A stretch of 64,000 bases of DNA from Atrina japonica (taxonomy: Eukaryota; Mollusca; Bivalvia; Pterioida; Pinnidae). The translations under genes were made by a program, and so were the position numbers. Location of the stretch: the NCBI GenBank assembly GCA_030159075.1, contig BROG01000554.1, positions 321,001-385,000 of the forward strand, written 5' to 3'. Under the pieces are notes generated by a model. The model did no database searches. It was not told the origin of the DNA and saw only the letters and a program-made list of their open reading frames with translations. Shown piece after piece: positions 42,964 to 54,080 of the stretch. Position 1 is the stretch's first letter. Each line of letters starts with the position of its first letter.

Positions 42964-42971
42964 TGACGTCA
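42964..42971. promoter_or_regulatory. CRE-like palindrome upstream of copy A
   Basis: TGACGTCA about 100 nt 5' of the ATG, within a block (GTGACGTCATTGGCTACGTT) shared with copy B. The adjacent ATTGG/CCAAT is in the usual promoter range. CREB/ATF binding is inference. Confidence 0.55.
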
Positions 42972-43242
42972 TTGGCTACGTTTCCAGGAAGAACGCCAAA
43001 CGTTTGGTGTACACGTAGAAAATGCAGCGCCCCCTATTGATCAACTGGTCTCAAAGAGAGCTGAATACGATACTCGGACAAGGAGCATTCAAATATAAAA
43101 ATTTCAGCATAACTGACAAGGTCAATTTTTCCCCAGTACCATTAACGTTTATGAAGGAAGATATTATTTTGTTGGTTCATCGCTAAGATGTACAGGTCCG
43201 TCACAATAAGTGAGAAAATGGCGACAGTTGGTGATTGCCGGT

Positions 43243-43805
43243 GAAGAGGACGATATTACGGTATCGTGATGAAGGCGCAGCGATGCAGAATTGGAATCAT
43301 CTCCGGTGTTTGTTGTAGGATTTGGATGGAGTTCAGCATTCAAAGCAGACAGAGCCACAAAAACCATACTTCCGACTCCTGCCATTTTGGACTAGGGTTC
43401 GATTTCCGCACATTCTTTTTTTAAGTGATTGAACTTAAATCAATCTATATAACTCTTTGGACCAAATGTAAGGAAACAAAAAAAATAATTTATAATGTCC
43501 AAGATGACACAAATCACATTTTTGTCAGACTCAGGTATATAGTTTATTTTTGTGTAGGGAGCATTCATTGGCATTGATTCATAAGTGACATCACCTATTC
43601 GACTAGGTGATGTCACTTTACAAAACGAATAGGTGATATCAATTAGTCGAATAAGTGATACAACTTATTCAAGTAGGTGATATCACTCATTCACCTGAAT
43701 AGGTGATATCTTTCATTCAAATATGTGATATCACTCATTCGAATAGGTGATATTACTCATTCGTATAAGTGATATCACTAACTGGTATTAAAAAGTAAAA
43801 ACGAC
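43243..43805. repeat. Palindromic GATATCAC element, locus 2, at the duplication junction
   Basis: The left part has GAGGACGATATTACGGTATC shared with locus 1 (about 24335); the right part (43580-43785) is an array of AGGTGATATCACTCATTCG-like palindromes ending CACTAACTGGTATTAAAAAG, matching the end of locus 1. It fills the gap between the two gene-duplication units. A 73-codon minus-strand ORF inside it (43164-43385) has no recognisable domain. Confidence 0.8.
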
Positions 43806-43910
43806 GCCCCATTCCATTAACGCTCCCCATTACAAACAACTTTTTATCAATATATTATAGCAATAACAAAAAGTAATTGAAACAGACTGCATTGTTAAAA
43901 AAATATTAAT

Positions 43911-43916
43911 TTTATT
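43911..43916 (-). promoter_or_regulatory. Candidate poly(A) signal, copy B
   Basis: AATAAA on the minus strand about 80 nt after the TAG of copy B. Confidence 0.6.
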
Positions 43917-43993
43917 TACAAAATAAACAAAATAATAGAAAAACTTGTAAATAAGTCTATCACAGCGATACATTAAAGACATTGAATGAATAT

Positions 43994-45763
43994 CTAATCT
44001 TCTTCCGAAGTGGTTTGCCGACAGCAACATAGAAGAGCACGAAGTCCCCTCATAAGAAAACGGGTAAAACTACCAATGTTTCTTCTTTTGTCGCTAGACT
44101 CAATTTTTGGACTCTGAACCTGTAAAAAATAAAGAAGTCCATACATTTTTAGACTCACAAATGCATATATTTCTATGATTATTTACTTGTCGTACGGTGG
44201 CATGGAGATGACATGTGTGCATGCTTTTTTCTTTTTTTTTCAGGTAATCTCCGTGTCACCGTACATATAACTATGGGTCGACCACAAACAGATTACGACA
44301 ATTGCTTCAGGGGCCTCCTTTAGAACCTATTAGATGAATTTGTGAGAGTATTTTTAAACATTAAACTTCCGGAATTCTGTTGGTCCCTCCCCGGGTAAAT
44401 TGTAACCGGGTTATCTACTCCACCTTGAAAATGGCTGCCATCCTATAACTGAAAAATGGCGTAAAAAATAAAAACAAACAAAACAAAGACAACTCCGCTT
44501 CATCAAGCGCATCAACAAATATAGGTCTTTTGGGCGTGACTCAGATGCGAGATCCAATGTCACTGCATTTGTCCATAGCGTGGGTAAAAATTTATAGCAC
44601 TTCACTTGTAAATGGCGCCTAATTTATAGTCGGGATTTATTTCTCGCGATAGTACTAATATAAATAATTAAAAATAATCTACATCTATAAAGTCATTTAT
44701 GAATATAAATATATAAAACATATTCAATATATCAGGAACAGATAGGAGAAAGAAAGACGGGTATACACTGTACCTTTATTTTTTCACTGGACAGAGTCTC
44801 GATTGTGTTGTCCATTTTATATAGTCCACGATATTGTCGTTGTATTTTTGTCGGAATTTTAATATGATCCGAGTGATTTTCTTTACATTTTGCACAGCGG
44901 CTTGGTATAGTGTCTACGGTTGTGCCTGGGGTCGATGCTGAATTTGTCAGAATTTTGTCCAGGAAAGGATTAATGTCGGCGATGACCTGTATTTGTATTT
45001 GGCTTTCTTTGTCATCTCTAGTTGGTGCACCTTTCTCTTGAAATTTATGGTTTTCATTTAAGTCCAAAAATTGATAGCTTTCTGTCAGAATCTGAATACG
45101 GTTGTCCATTTTATATAGTCCACGGTAGTGTGTTTCTTTGGGGTAACCGCCCAGTCCTGTATGTGTTGCAGAGTGCTTTGAAGTTGCGTCTGAAGTTTTT
45201 GATCGAAAATGATTTTCCTGGGAAGGGTTGATATCGGCAATAACCTGCATAAGGTTAGCTTTGTCTTGATTTTTATTTTTCCCGATGACTTGTTTATTTT
45301 CCGGGTTTTTATCTGTGTGTTGATGCTCTTGGTCAACTGTGGCTTTTTCTGGTTTTGACCCTTTTGTGTCTTTCTGTATCAAGCTCAACCTTTCATCCGG
45401 GATCTTAATAATATCAGAGGACAATTGTGTAAAATATTGTTTAACGTTTTGCAAAATTATTATTTTGTAGTGATGATGATGATGATGTAAACAACTTAAT
45501 TTACATTTATACAAAGGAAATTAAACTCCACTTAAGTTAATTGAAATAAAACGGCCTACTCTTTTAAGTTAATATATTTACAAAATTAATATAGACACGA
45601 CATCAAAACATAGTGTTTTATTTCATCCTCAACTAACAAATGATGTTTTGATATAAATAATCCGTCAAGCGGAATACGTCGACGTTGAAATATCTAAAAA
45701 TTTTATGATAGTATTTGCATGAGACAAATTACTTACAACACTTTCTCCTTTTACGACAGCCAT
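43994..45763 (-). CDS. Unrecognised three-exon gene, tandem copy B (260 residues)
   Basis: Minus-strand exons: 45737-45763 (MAVVKGESV), 44774-45403 (210 codons) and 43994-44119 (41 codons plus TAG), colinear with copy A. Both splice sites of each intron and the full frame are preserved. By eye exon 2 differs from copy A at about 18 bases, some 13 changing the residue (12 residues in all), so the copies are recent and evolve under weak or relaxed constraint, or diversifying selection. The repeated YRGLYKMDN and VIADINP motifs and the CCCRQTTSEED tail are unchanged. Intron 2 (44120-44773) is longer than in A because of a SINE-like insert. Upstream TGACGTCA and downstream AATAAA are conserved. 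Confidence 0.8.
44255..44625 (+). mobile_element. SINE-like insert in intron 2 of copy B
   Basis: Absent from copy A. Contains GAATTTGTGAGAGTATTT, AACCGGGTTATCTACTCCAC and AAAATGGCTGCCATCC then AACTGAAAAATGG, corresponding to the 3' half of SINE S1 at 4200-4325. Head not recognisable. Confidence 0.55.
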
Positions 45764-45866
45764 GGATAAAATAAAGATCAGTATGTTTTAAATCTAGTAA
45801 TTTTTTCTTCGATCCTCGATCTAAGCTACGCAGTCTGTCAGCCAACATGTAATGGAACTTCAACTG

Positions 45867-45874
45867 TGACGTCA
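45867..45874. promoter_or_regulatory. CRE-like palindrome upstream of copy B
   Basis: Same TGACGTCATTGG context about 105 nt 5' of the copy B ATG. Confidence 0.55.
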
Positions 45875-46149
45875 TTGGCTACGTTTCCAGGAAGAACGCC
45901 AAACGTTTGGCGTACACGTAGAAAATGCAGCGCCCCCTATTGATCAACTGGTCTCAAAGAGAGCTGAATACGATACTCGGACAAGGAGCATTCAAATATA
46001 AAAAAATTTCAGCATAAGTGACAAGGTCAATTTTCTCCCAGTACCATTAACGTTTATGAAGGAAGATATTATTTTGTTGGTTCATCGCTAAGATGTACAG
46101 GTCCGTCACAATAAGTGAGAAAATTGCGACAGTTGGTGATTGCCGGTGA

Positions 46150-46950
46150 ATATCGACAGGGATTCTCAAACGATTGTTACTTTTCTGAGACTCTCTCAGT
46201 CTCCAATTATATACAGATATGATGCGTTAAATTAGATGTGTTATATCTTTCGTGGGCCGAAATTCTGCCCCTATTTTAAGTTACTTTATATTGGTAAAAT
46301 TATGATGCGCTGAACATATCGATCTGTTTTAACTAATATGTATTTCTCGTCTCTGTCGTCTGTTATTTGGTCATTTGCTGGTACCTGATCTGTTATTTCC
46401 AAAATATCATAAGGATTAAGTTGTATCATGGTATAATTTTGTTTAAGCAAATGACCAAATCTTAGACGACAGCGATCAGTAATACACAGTTAAGCAAACT
46501 AAAATGTTGTGGTGAAAATGTAACATAAATTAGGTGCAGACTTTCGGCCTCAGGCCGTATCTTTCGTTGCAAAATATACACGAGATCTTCAGCTTTTTCA
46601 GTTTTTATTCGAACATGAAGCATAATTGATACTATCAACTTAGTTTAAACTAATACTGTACTTTATGTAATGTTTGTATAAAATATAACGTTACCATTTT
46701 ACAATAACACTTCCGTATTTTGTTTTGATGCGAGCAATACGAGTGTGAAAATGATAAACAGTTTTCAGCGGGGTCTATGCAAAAAGCAAGACGATGTTGC
46801 GTACTCAGATACATGGCGACCTTAGATAAGAAAGTTCATAGACATACGCAGTAGTGTTTTCATTAGAAAAAAATAAAGTGTTTTAAGTGAATCTATATCT
46901 AACACGCACTTTATTTATCTCTTTAAAGAAGCATAAACTGTGTTTATCCC
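46150..46950. other. No gene recognised
   Basis: Unique-looking AT-rich sequence upstream of copy B; no ORF with domain support and no clear repeat match. Confidence 0.4.
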
Positions 46951-47262
46951 CCAAAATGAATAATTTTGATTTTTTTAATACATTTACTACTTGTACTTGA
47001 TGTACAGGAATAAAATCTTATATGCCTATATATATTGTGAAAGTCAGGTCAGCTCCAGTGTGATATGCATAAATAAATAGGAAGACTGAATTACTCAATT
47101 GCAAGTGAATAATTGCCAAACTGGGTTTCTCAAGCAATTTTCACAAATATATAGAAATTTTATGCCTGTGTGTATCTCTTTTTATTAATGAATATCAATC
47201 TAAGTGGTAAAAAAGAAAAGAATACTTTTTTGAAAAAAACCGCAGCTAATGCCCTTTTAAAA
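46951..47262. mobile_element. MITE family A copy 5 (uninterrupted)
   Basis: Contains ACTTGATGTACAGGAATAAA, GTCAGGTCAGCTCCAGTGTG, AATTGCCAAACTGGGTTTCT and ends GCAGCTAATGCCCTTTTAAA. Serves as the reference for the split copies at 7.3 and 11.2 kb. Confidence 0.75.
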
Positions 47263-47607
47263 GAACCAATAAATAAGATGCTAAAAAAGGGCAATAACGC
47301 CCATGTTTATATAGGTTATAGCTGACACCAATCACCATTTCGGCAAATCTCGCAGGTATTCCCGAAGATAATGTTTTGTTTCAATTCAAATTCCCATGTA
47401 AACACCAAAACATTTTGATGATAACTGATACCTGTACAACTGTTTTGGACGGTATATCATATTCTCGGTTAAGCACATTATGATGTATCATCTTTTTATG
47501 ATTGTTTTAAAATATTAAAAGAACTCATAACTTCAATAATGCGACATTAAGAACAACATTTCGTTATTCTGCGACATGGAATATTTTGACAAGTTTACAA
47601 TGGGAGT

Positions 47608-47766
47608 GATAACCGGTAACGTTTGTGCGATACTAGTATCTCCAATGGTGATAGAACGTCACTCTACCTAATCTTCCCAGAAATGACGTTAGCGCGGGAT
47701 ATCGTCTTCTAGCGTCATTTCATCACTAATAGAAACTATAGTCCCGCACAAACGTTATCGGATATT
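47608..47766. mobile_element. Hairpin MITE with CCGRTAACGTTTGTGCG arms
   Basis: Left AACCGGTAACGTTTGTGCGA is answered by right GCACAAACGTTATCGGATAT; the inverted similarity continues inward through GAACGTCA/TAGCGTCA blocks. No coding capacity. Confidence 0.7.
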
Positions 47767-47799
47767 ACGTGGTACATGAATTAATTCCATTGTCCAATG

Positions 47800-48330
47800 T
47801 AAACTTAACATAGTGGCAATGGTGAATGTCATATTGAACTTTGTTATAATGGACATTGTTTATCACAGACTCTTCAAACCCGATAAATGTTCTGAACAGA
47901 AGCGTCCTTTTCTACAAAATATTAGCAATATTCATAATCACAAAAAAAAAAAAAAGATTTGGTCCTCTGTTCTGTCATATTTCAAATTGCAGACCACGTC
48001 TCGCATTTCATAATGCTAGTATCTGGATATCAACCATTTAATACAGAGTACCAACTAATACAGAGTACCGCCACATGCTTATGTGCGTCATTTCTCTTCA
48101 TATTTAATCCTATCGGGCAGGTTTTCAACGATGACTTTTCTATTGTTGAATATGAAAACCTCAAAAATTGAAATGCCCAAAATTGACGACAGAATTTCAG
48201 TTTAGTTATAAATTCTGTCAAGGATTATGCCAGACGATGGGAGATAATCAAAGACATCATCAAAACATGAAAGAAAACGAGAAAGTGTGAAATGACGTCA
48301 AACACGTCAAAATTTTATTATCCAGTTTAT
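47800..48330 (+). pseudogene. Decayed Penelope-like upstream ORF fragment
   Basis: The reading FIFNPIGQVFNDDFSIVEYE and, in a shifted frame, VKDYARRWEIIKDII resemble the region before the RT in Penelope-like elements; FKLQTTSRIS and nearby blocks are shifted. Several stops and frameshifts. Assignment is from memory of the family pattern, so moderate confidence. Confidence 0.5.
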
Positions 48331-48530
48331 ACAAAAAGACAGACTTGAATCATTCAACCATGTATATCACTCGGACACAACACGATTTTTTTTTCAATTC
48401 ATGAAAATATAAAATTTGATAGAGCATTTGCTTCCCGTAAAATTTTATCAAAATACCTTCAGTAGTTTCAGAGAAAAAGTCGAAAATGTGAAAAGTTCAC
48501 AGACGGACGTAACTTGAGCCTTTGTATTTA
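48300..48530. repeat. GGTGACC-type repeat fragment
   Basis: TTTATCAAAATACCTTCAGT and AAAAGTCGAAAATGTGAAAA followed by CAGACGGACG match the body of the repeat at 49425-50272. Confidence 0.5.
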
Positions 48531-48677
48531 TTTTGAAATTTAATCATTTATGACTACCAAGTGTTTACTTATTTCAAACTATGACCAAACTTATTGGCAA
48601 TATCTCATAAGTCAGATAACTAGTTATTCAATAATTGTAGTTCTTTAAAACCACAGGTTCCTTGTAGTAGTTACATT

Positions 48678-48695
48678 TGGGGGCTTGTTCGGGAT
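48678..48695 (+). other. Primer-binding site, tRNA-Pro-like
   Basis: TGGGGGCTTGTTCGGGAT matches 16 of 18 bases of the well-known retroviral/Gypsy tRNA-Pro site (both differences C to T). It follows CA at 48674-48675, the expected LTR end, with a two-base spacer. Confidence 0.75.
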
Positions 48696-49424
48696 CGCTG
48701 TCAATTATCACTGGCTGCCATGGATCCTGTAGACCGGAGGAAAACGAAAGGAGACTTCTATTTTGAGTCGCATGTACACAGCGGATAATAAACAACTTCA
48801 TTTTGTGTTGGCACTGAGAGTTGTTTTACTAACATAGATCCTTGATGTGTTTGAAAATAAACTATAATCAAACGTCGACGGAGAAACTAATGAAAAGTTT
48901 GTACGGCGGCAAAATTGTAAGATTGCTGTTCAAGATTAAAGACAATTAGATTAAAACAAGGGATTTAAGGATATTGCAAGGACTGCCATAAGTGCTATAC
49001 AGCCTACATGTAAATTAAAGGGTTACCTGGAAGGAAGAAGTGACTTAAACCTGAGCACAATAAAGATAATCTTATGGCCAGTGTACAATGAAATAAAATC
49101 GACAGACCTAGATATAAAAAATTATGCACACTAACTTAAGCTACATGCGAGTCAACTCAAGAATTCTTATACAGGGACCAAGAACTACGAAAAATACTGT
49201 TCAAGTTGGAAGATAGCAAGGTTTCATAGCAACCCTCACTAATTGAGTTCAAAAATGCAATATCAACTGGACTACGGAAGACTCTAGATATATAAGGATG
49301 GAAGTTCAAATCTTTTTTGGGTCAATACCAGAGTGACGAGGAACTGATACAAGGTATTAATACCATCACAAAGGATCACAGTGAGAGACACATAAACGTA
49401 ATGTGAACAACAAGAAGTTTCACG

Positions 49425-50272
49425 GTCACCTGAGTAGAACAGGCTGATGATTGGCTCCTAAAAGGGAGATTTTTTGTATAAAAGTTAGATTCTTTTTGGA
49501 GCACCTTTACGTCCTGGAACCTTTTCATTTGCAAAAATGTTTGCTTCTATCAATTTCTCTCTATCTACTCTACTTTTCAAGATCTTTACCGAAAACAGTC
49601 CAAATCATGAAAAGTAATGCCCAGATTTGCCCCCTTTTGGAGCCTAGCTCTTTAATTCGCAAACATACAGCTTCATATGGGAAAATTTCATATTAAGTTT
49701 GGTTCCACTGGTTCTTGAGAAGTCAACTGTCTAAAATTTTACCAAAAAACAAACTAATACTTTCTGTTTACTTATGTACCTTGACCATTCACCCCATGAG
49801 CTTGAAATTTGGTCAAAAAATACCCTTAGATAATTCCTAACAACTTTCTCATATATCATTGTATACAAAAAGTTATTAAGCCATTTGTATATAACTGCAC
49901 TCTGTTATCAAAGCGCCCCTACAGGCTCGTTTATAAACAGATTTCGTTTTCATTCGCAAACTTTGTAAATATTGACTGTACAATCATGCATACAAAATTC
50001 GAATGTCATCTGATCATTGGTTCATGAAAAGAAGATTTTTGAAAGATGTACCAATTTTGGTCCTTTTTGGAGCTCCTATGGGTCCTAGCCTTTTTTATTT
50101 GACTTTATTTAACTTGATGCGGCTTCACATTGGGATGCTACATGCCTAGTTTAGTTACAATTGGTCCACTTGTTCATGAAAAGTCGAAAATGTGTAAAAG
50201 TTAACGACGGACGACAACAGACAAAAGACGATCGCAATTGGTAACCTTGATCCTGTGGCTCAGGTGACCTAA
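49425..50272. mobile_element. TIR repeat (TCACCTGAG...CTCAGGTGACC) inserted in the Gypsy remnant
   Basis: The left end CACGGTCACCTGAGTAGAAC and right end CTGTGGCTCAGGTGACCTAA are inverted. The body carries repeated TTTTTGGAGC, GTTCATGAAAAGTCGAAAAT and GACGGACGACAACAGAC blocks. Non-coding. Confidence 0.65.
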
Positions 50273-51744
50273 AATCACACTGTGTTTGGAAACTGAGAAA
50301 GACTACTCGGAAAATATGCTGTTAGAAAACAAGGCCCTTCAGGTGGAAGTAAATGGGACGACAACAACAAAAATTCAAAGTAAGGACGATAATAGTACGC
50401 CAGTATATCTACGGTAAAGTGTTTATTTTGTAATCAACGGATCGTAAGGCGTGATGTAACTATTGCTATCAATATGGAATCCGTGAACATCTTCAGAGAC
50501 ATTGTCTACGTTCATGCGTACAGCCGGAAAACAGTTACACAGTTAGAGAGTCCAGTGAATGTGACCCGAATTGAAGTGAACATTAAAACTCAAATGCAAA
50601 GTTGAAAGTGGCAAACTATTAAGAGGTCATGAAGTTGGTACTAGGTACCATGACACTTGTAAAACTAGTAAGTGAGAAGTGTGATGTATCTGTTGGTTTA
50701 CACAACAAATTGTATCATGTTTTATGGGACATTGGTACGGAAGTTAGATTGGTGGGTTTAGAACGGATTAAGAAGGAACTGTCAGACAAGAGAGTTAAAA
50801 GATTGAATTGTTTGACCATGATGTAATAATCAAGCAAACGAGTGGAAATGAAATCCCGTTTGGGAGCTCAGTCAAAATGCATTAAAGTGTTGGTAGAGAA
50901 CAATAATTTTGTCCATGTAACATTCCTTGCTACTTACTTAGAAGTAGACAGACCTCTCTTAGGCTACAACTTAATAACCCATCTAAGAAAAACGGGTATT
51001 ATTTACAAGGTATTTCTTGATAGGGATGGGATGTGAGATTCCCGTCAAATTGGGAAAACAAAACATTCGGATTGAAGGTGGTTCAGGTATCATGGCTAAA
51101 TGTAAGGTCCACAAGGTTGATTGGTTAGGTGACACAAAATTATTTAGTCCCTGTCTAATGGTATCGATTATGGGGACACGCTTGTGACATTCAATATGGA
51201 AAAATGACATGTCACAGTAACCTGGACCTTTGAGATATTACCTTGGGTAAACGTCACGGTACACCTCCTTTACATAAACAACTTGTATGTGAAGTATGAA
51301 TATATTCTGGTGAGGCATAAAGAAGTTATACCAAGTTGGTAGCAGGTAATCAAGTAGGCGACGGATGCAGAAATTACGTTCAGAGCACTTGCATCAGAAC
51401 ACATGCTTATAACTGTACACAAAGATGAGGCTAGGGATTGTGTCACGTTTTATTTATGTCTGGAAATTCTCGAAGACTTCAAATAGATGGGGTCATATTT
51501 GATCCGAAGAATAAATCTGGAAAAGTTGTTAGAAGGAATCTGGAAAAAGGTTGCAAATAAAAGTGAGAAACTGTGACTGGATTCATACAACTTCTTAAAC
51601 TCGAGAATGGAGTTCTGGTGAGAAATCTGTCAGGAAGAGGTGGACCTAGGAAGTTACGCTCAGATTGGGAAAAGAAGATCAACCAAAGAAGATTCATATT
51701 ATGAGACGAAAATAAGCGAATGGTTCTATTGAAAATTACGTTTT

Positions 51745-51930
51745 TGTTTGTTTGTTTATTATTTTACATCTCGTCCAGAATTTTTCACTTATAATGAGAT
51801 GTCACAGACTTTAGGCGAAATGCTACAAACTTTGGCCTGTACTATGGACTGACGCAATGCAGTGAGGGTTCTTTTACATGCCACACCTTCCGCGACACGT
51901 GACCTCGGTTTTCAGTCTTTCACTTTGCAT
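51745..51930 (-). mobile_element. SINE S2 remnant, minus orientation
   Basis: Tail TTTGTTTGTTTATTATTTTA, then TTTTTCACTTATAATGAGAT and GCAGTGAGGGTTCTTTTACA, a diverged S2 copy just past the integrase-like remnant. Confidence 0.65.
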
Positions 51931-52380
51931 GCGGACAGATTGGCAAAGGAACGGTCACTGCCATTTTTAAGTATATTTTCTAGACGCAGTTGGATTAGGT
52001 CGTGTAAGTGTACTACATAGGATTTGTAAGTGCAGAGGAAGAAGACCATAGGGATTTTTAAGAAACCGAACCAAGCAGACGACTGTAAAGTTGGAACATG
52101 GTGCATGTTTCATACTATCATTCATAAGACAAAACTATATAGCACAATCACATACGTCCGAGTTTGACAATACTAATACCGGGATTAATTTCAGAAAGGG
52201 CTAGCTTGATGGGTACTGCAGACCTGCACTGAATACTGTCCTGATCAAGTAAACCTCCAGACTGACAAATAATACCAATATCTTGTATTATATCTATAGT
52301 TAGCAATTCGTCATCATGTCGCATAGAATTACCAAACATATCGTGTATCTATTTACATACAGCCGACTTTAGATAAAGCT

Positions 52381-52410
52381 TTTTATTATTATTATTATTA
52401 TTATTATTAA
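52381..52410. repeat. (ATT)n microsatellite
   Basis: Short ATT run. Confidence 0.9.
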
Positions 52411-52561
52411 TCAAAATTTCAACTGGCTGAAAAGAATTCTGATTAGTTAATTAATTTGCTCTCAGACCTGAAGAATAAAACAATGTGAAAAAATTGTTTT
52501 CCTTTAACATTTATTGACTTGTTCCTGTGACGCGAGACCGGAAACAAAATCATATCATAAC

Positions 52562-52870
52562 GTAGTTTGTCTCTTTGCATGGACTGAGCGTTCAAAATAT
52601 TGGATAATCTGAGAGAAATAAACATTTATTGCATGCAATAAAGAAAAACTGCAACTTAAATGCAGGAAGTTGACAATAGAAGGACCGAAACCATGGTGTT
52701 ATGAAAGGCATTGGCATGCCCAGGACTAGGAATCCTAGTCAAATTGGAACTTCAGATGACATCAAATTACCTTCACATTGTTTCTAGCCAAGAATGAAAA
52801 AATGTGGCAGTAGAGAGACTGATTAACCAAGTCTAAGAATTATAAATTTTTTCCCTTTTGGTTTAAGACT
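52562..52870. repeat. Dispersed repeat R1 copy 2
   Basis: Same order of blocks as at 35485-35800 (AAATGCAGGAAGTTGACAAT, GTTATGAAAGGCATTGG, GATGACATCAAATTAC). Confidence 0.65.
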
Positions 52871-53233
52871 GAAAAATCTCAACCCAATTGGCAATACGGA
52901 ACAATTCAGAGTCAGCAAAACGGAGGATACATGTGCACCTGTCAAAGATGGAAGTAAAACCTTTCTTCATAATGATAAACCCATACGTGTAAAAGAAATG
53001 AACATGCAATCACATTTGTCCAACGATCCAATAATGTTGAAAACAGAATACATAATATGGATTTTGGGAATATAATGTACTTAGTAAAATATCCTCTTTA
53101 CACTTTATCAATAATGTTTTATGACACTTTACCAGAAATTGAAAAAATGAAGTTGAAAGTGAAATACATCGAACTGTCAGAGGTTCTAATTTTGAAATTT
53201 TATACCCAATATTTCAAGTACATATACATGTAC

Positions 53234-53404
53234 AGTCAAAAATGCATTAAAAGCCACCTCTATTTAAAGGCCACCTGCCTAAATAGGTCATTCAAATATA
53301 ACCTTTAACTTTTTTATAGTGAATAAACCTCTTTATAAAGGCCACCTGTCCACCTTGCCTGTTCCCTGGAATGGCCTTTATACATGTATACAAGTTTTAC
53401 TGTA
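53234..53404. mobile_element. MITE with AAAGGCCACC blocks
   Basis: Left CAGTCAAAAATGCATTAAAA and right TTTATACATGTATACAAGTT then TTACTG are inverted, with three internal AAAGGCCACCTG-like copies. Confidence 0.6.
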
Positions 53405-53427
53405 TGTAGAGTTCACCCACATATTTC

Positions 53428-54030
53428 ACCTGGGCATCGTTTCATAAAAGGTCATAAATCGGGACAGAAGTCGTAAACCCAATACTACGATTTCCGACCG
53501 TTTCATAAACGTTTCTGATCACGGATTTAAGTTTAGTCCGTAATTTTCGACTCGGTTTAGACAGTCGTAAAACCTAAATTCTTCTTGTTTTCATCAAGAT
53601 GACGTGAAATGTTTCGACAAAATGTTTGAAATGACTAAATTACTTTGCTTCATGAGTTAGAAAGTAATAAGACTGGTAGGAGACCCAGCATCTTCCAATA
53701 CAGACATACCACTTACCTCCCTTTAATCGTATAAAATAAGGGACTGCATAACTGATCATGCACATCGTGTTCTGGAATTATACATGTATATTTCAAGGTA
53801 AAGTACAGATCTTGCGTTTTCGACTACAATACAATCATCATTATGAATTATCCTACAGTTAATTCCACCTTTTCTATTCATTTAATAATAATAAATAAAG
53901 TTTAACCTTTATAAATAATCAGCAGTCGTAAGAAATTGTGACTTACTTAATGAAATGTTGTCAGCGAATGGTCTTAAAACTAATCGATAATCGTAAAGTT
54001 TTCAACCTTTTATGAAATGATGGCCTGGAG
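53428..54030. mobile_element. Non-autonomous DNA transposon (CATCGTTTCATAAAAGG TIR)
   Basis: Left CTGGGCATCGTTTCATAAAA and right TTTTATGAAATGATGGCCTG form about 25-bp inverted ends. The interior has ACAGAAGTCGTAAACCC and CAGTCGTAAGAAATTGTGAC blocks. It abuts the 3' end of the zinc-finger gene. Confidence 0.75.
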
Positions 54031-54080
54031 ACATGATCAATGAAACTTTCAAGTTTTACATGTATGTTGAATACCTAAAC

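Larger units (their letters stand above)
41243..46150. repeat. Tandem segmental duplication (units 41243-43242 and 43818-46150)
   Basis: Both units begin AACGCTCCCCATTACAAA and end in CGACAGTTGGTGATTGCCGG. They align throughout: 3' UTR, three exons, both introns, ATG context and about 0.37 kb of upstream sequence. Unit 2 has an extra SINE-like insert in intron 2 (44255-44625). Between the units sits the palindromic element at 43243-43805. Confidence 0.92.
48676..51720 (+). pseudogene. Decayed Ty3/Gypsy-type LTR retrotransposon
   Basis: A tRNA-Pro-like primer-binding site starts the internal region. A protease-like block at about 50.72-51.0 kb shows WDIGTEVRLV (D-S/T-G position altered to DIG) and VDRPLLGYNLI (hydrophobic-LG flap motif), interrupted by two stops at 50824-50829. 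Near 51.61-51.68 kb the reading VLVRNLSGRGGPRKLRSDWE matches the integrase C-terminal GGPGKLRSYWE-type motif of Gypsy elements. RT and RNase H are essentially gone, and a TIR repeat (49425-50272) is inserted. No paired LTR could be delimited. Confidence 0.72.

Noticed and set aside
43164..43385. 73-codon minus-strand ORF with Kozak-like ATG (MAGVGSMVFV)
   Set aside because: Spans the junction of the gene-duplication unit and the palindromic element; no splice partner found. Noted within the element entry instead.
42157..45336. Overlapping sense and antisense ORFs within the tandem gene exon 2 copies
   Set aside because: They are out-of-frame shadows of the spliced minus-strand genes and lack splice support.
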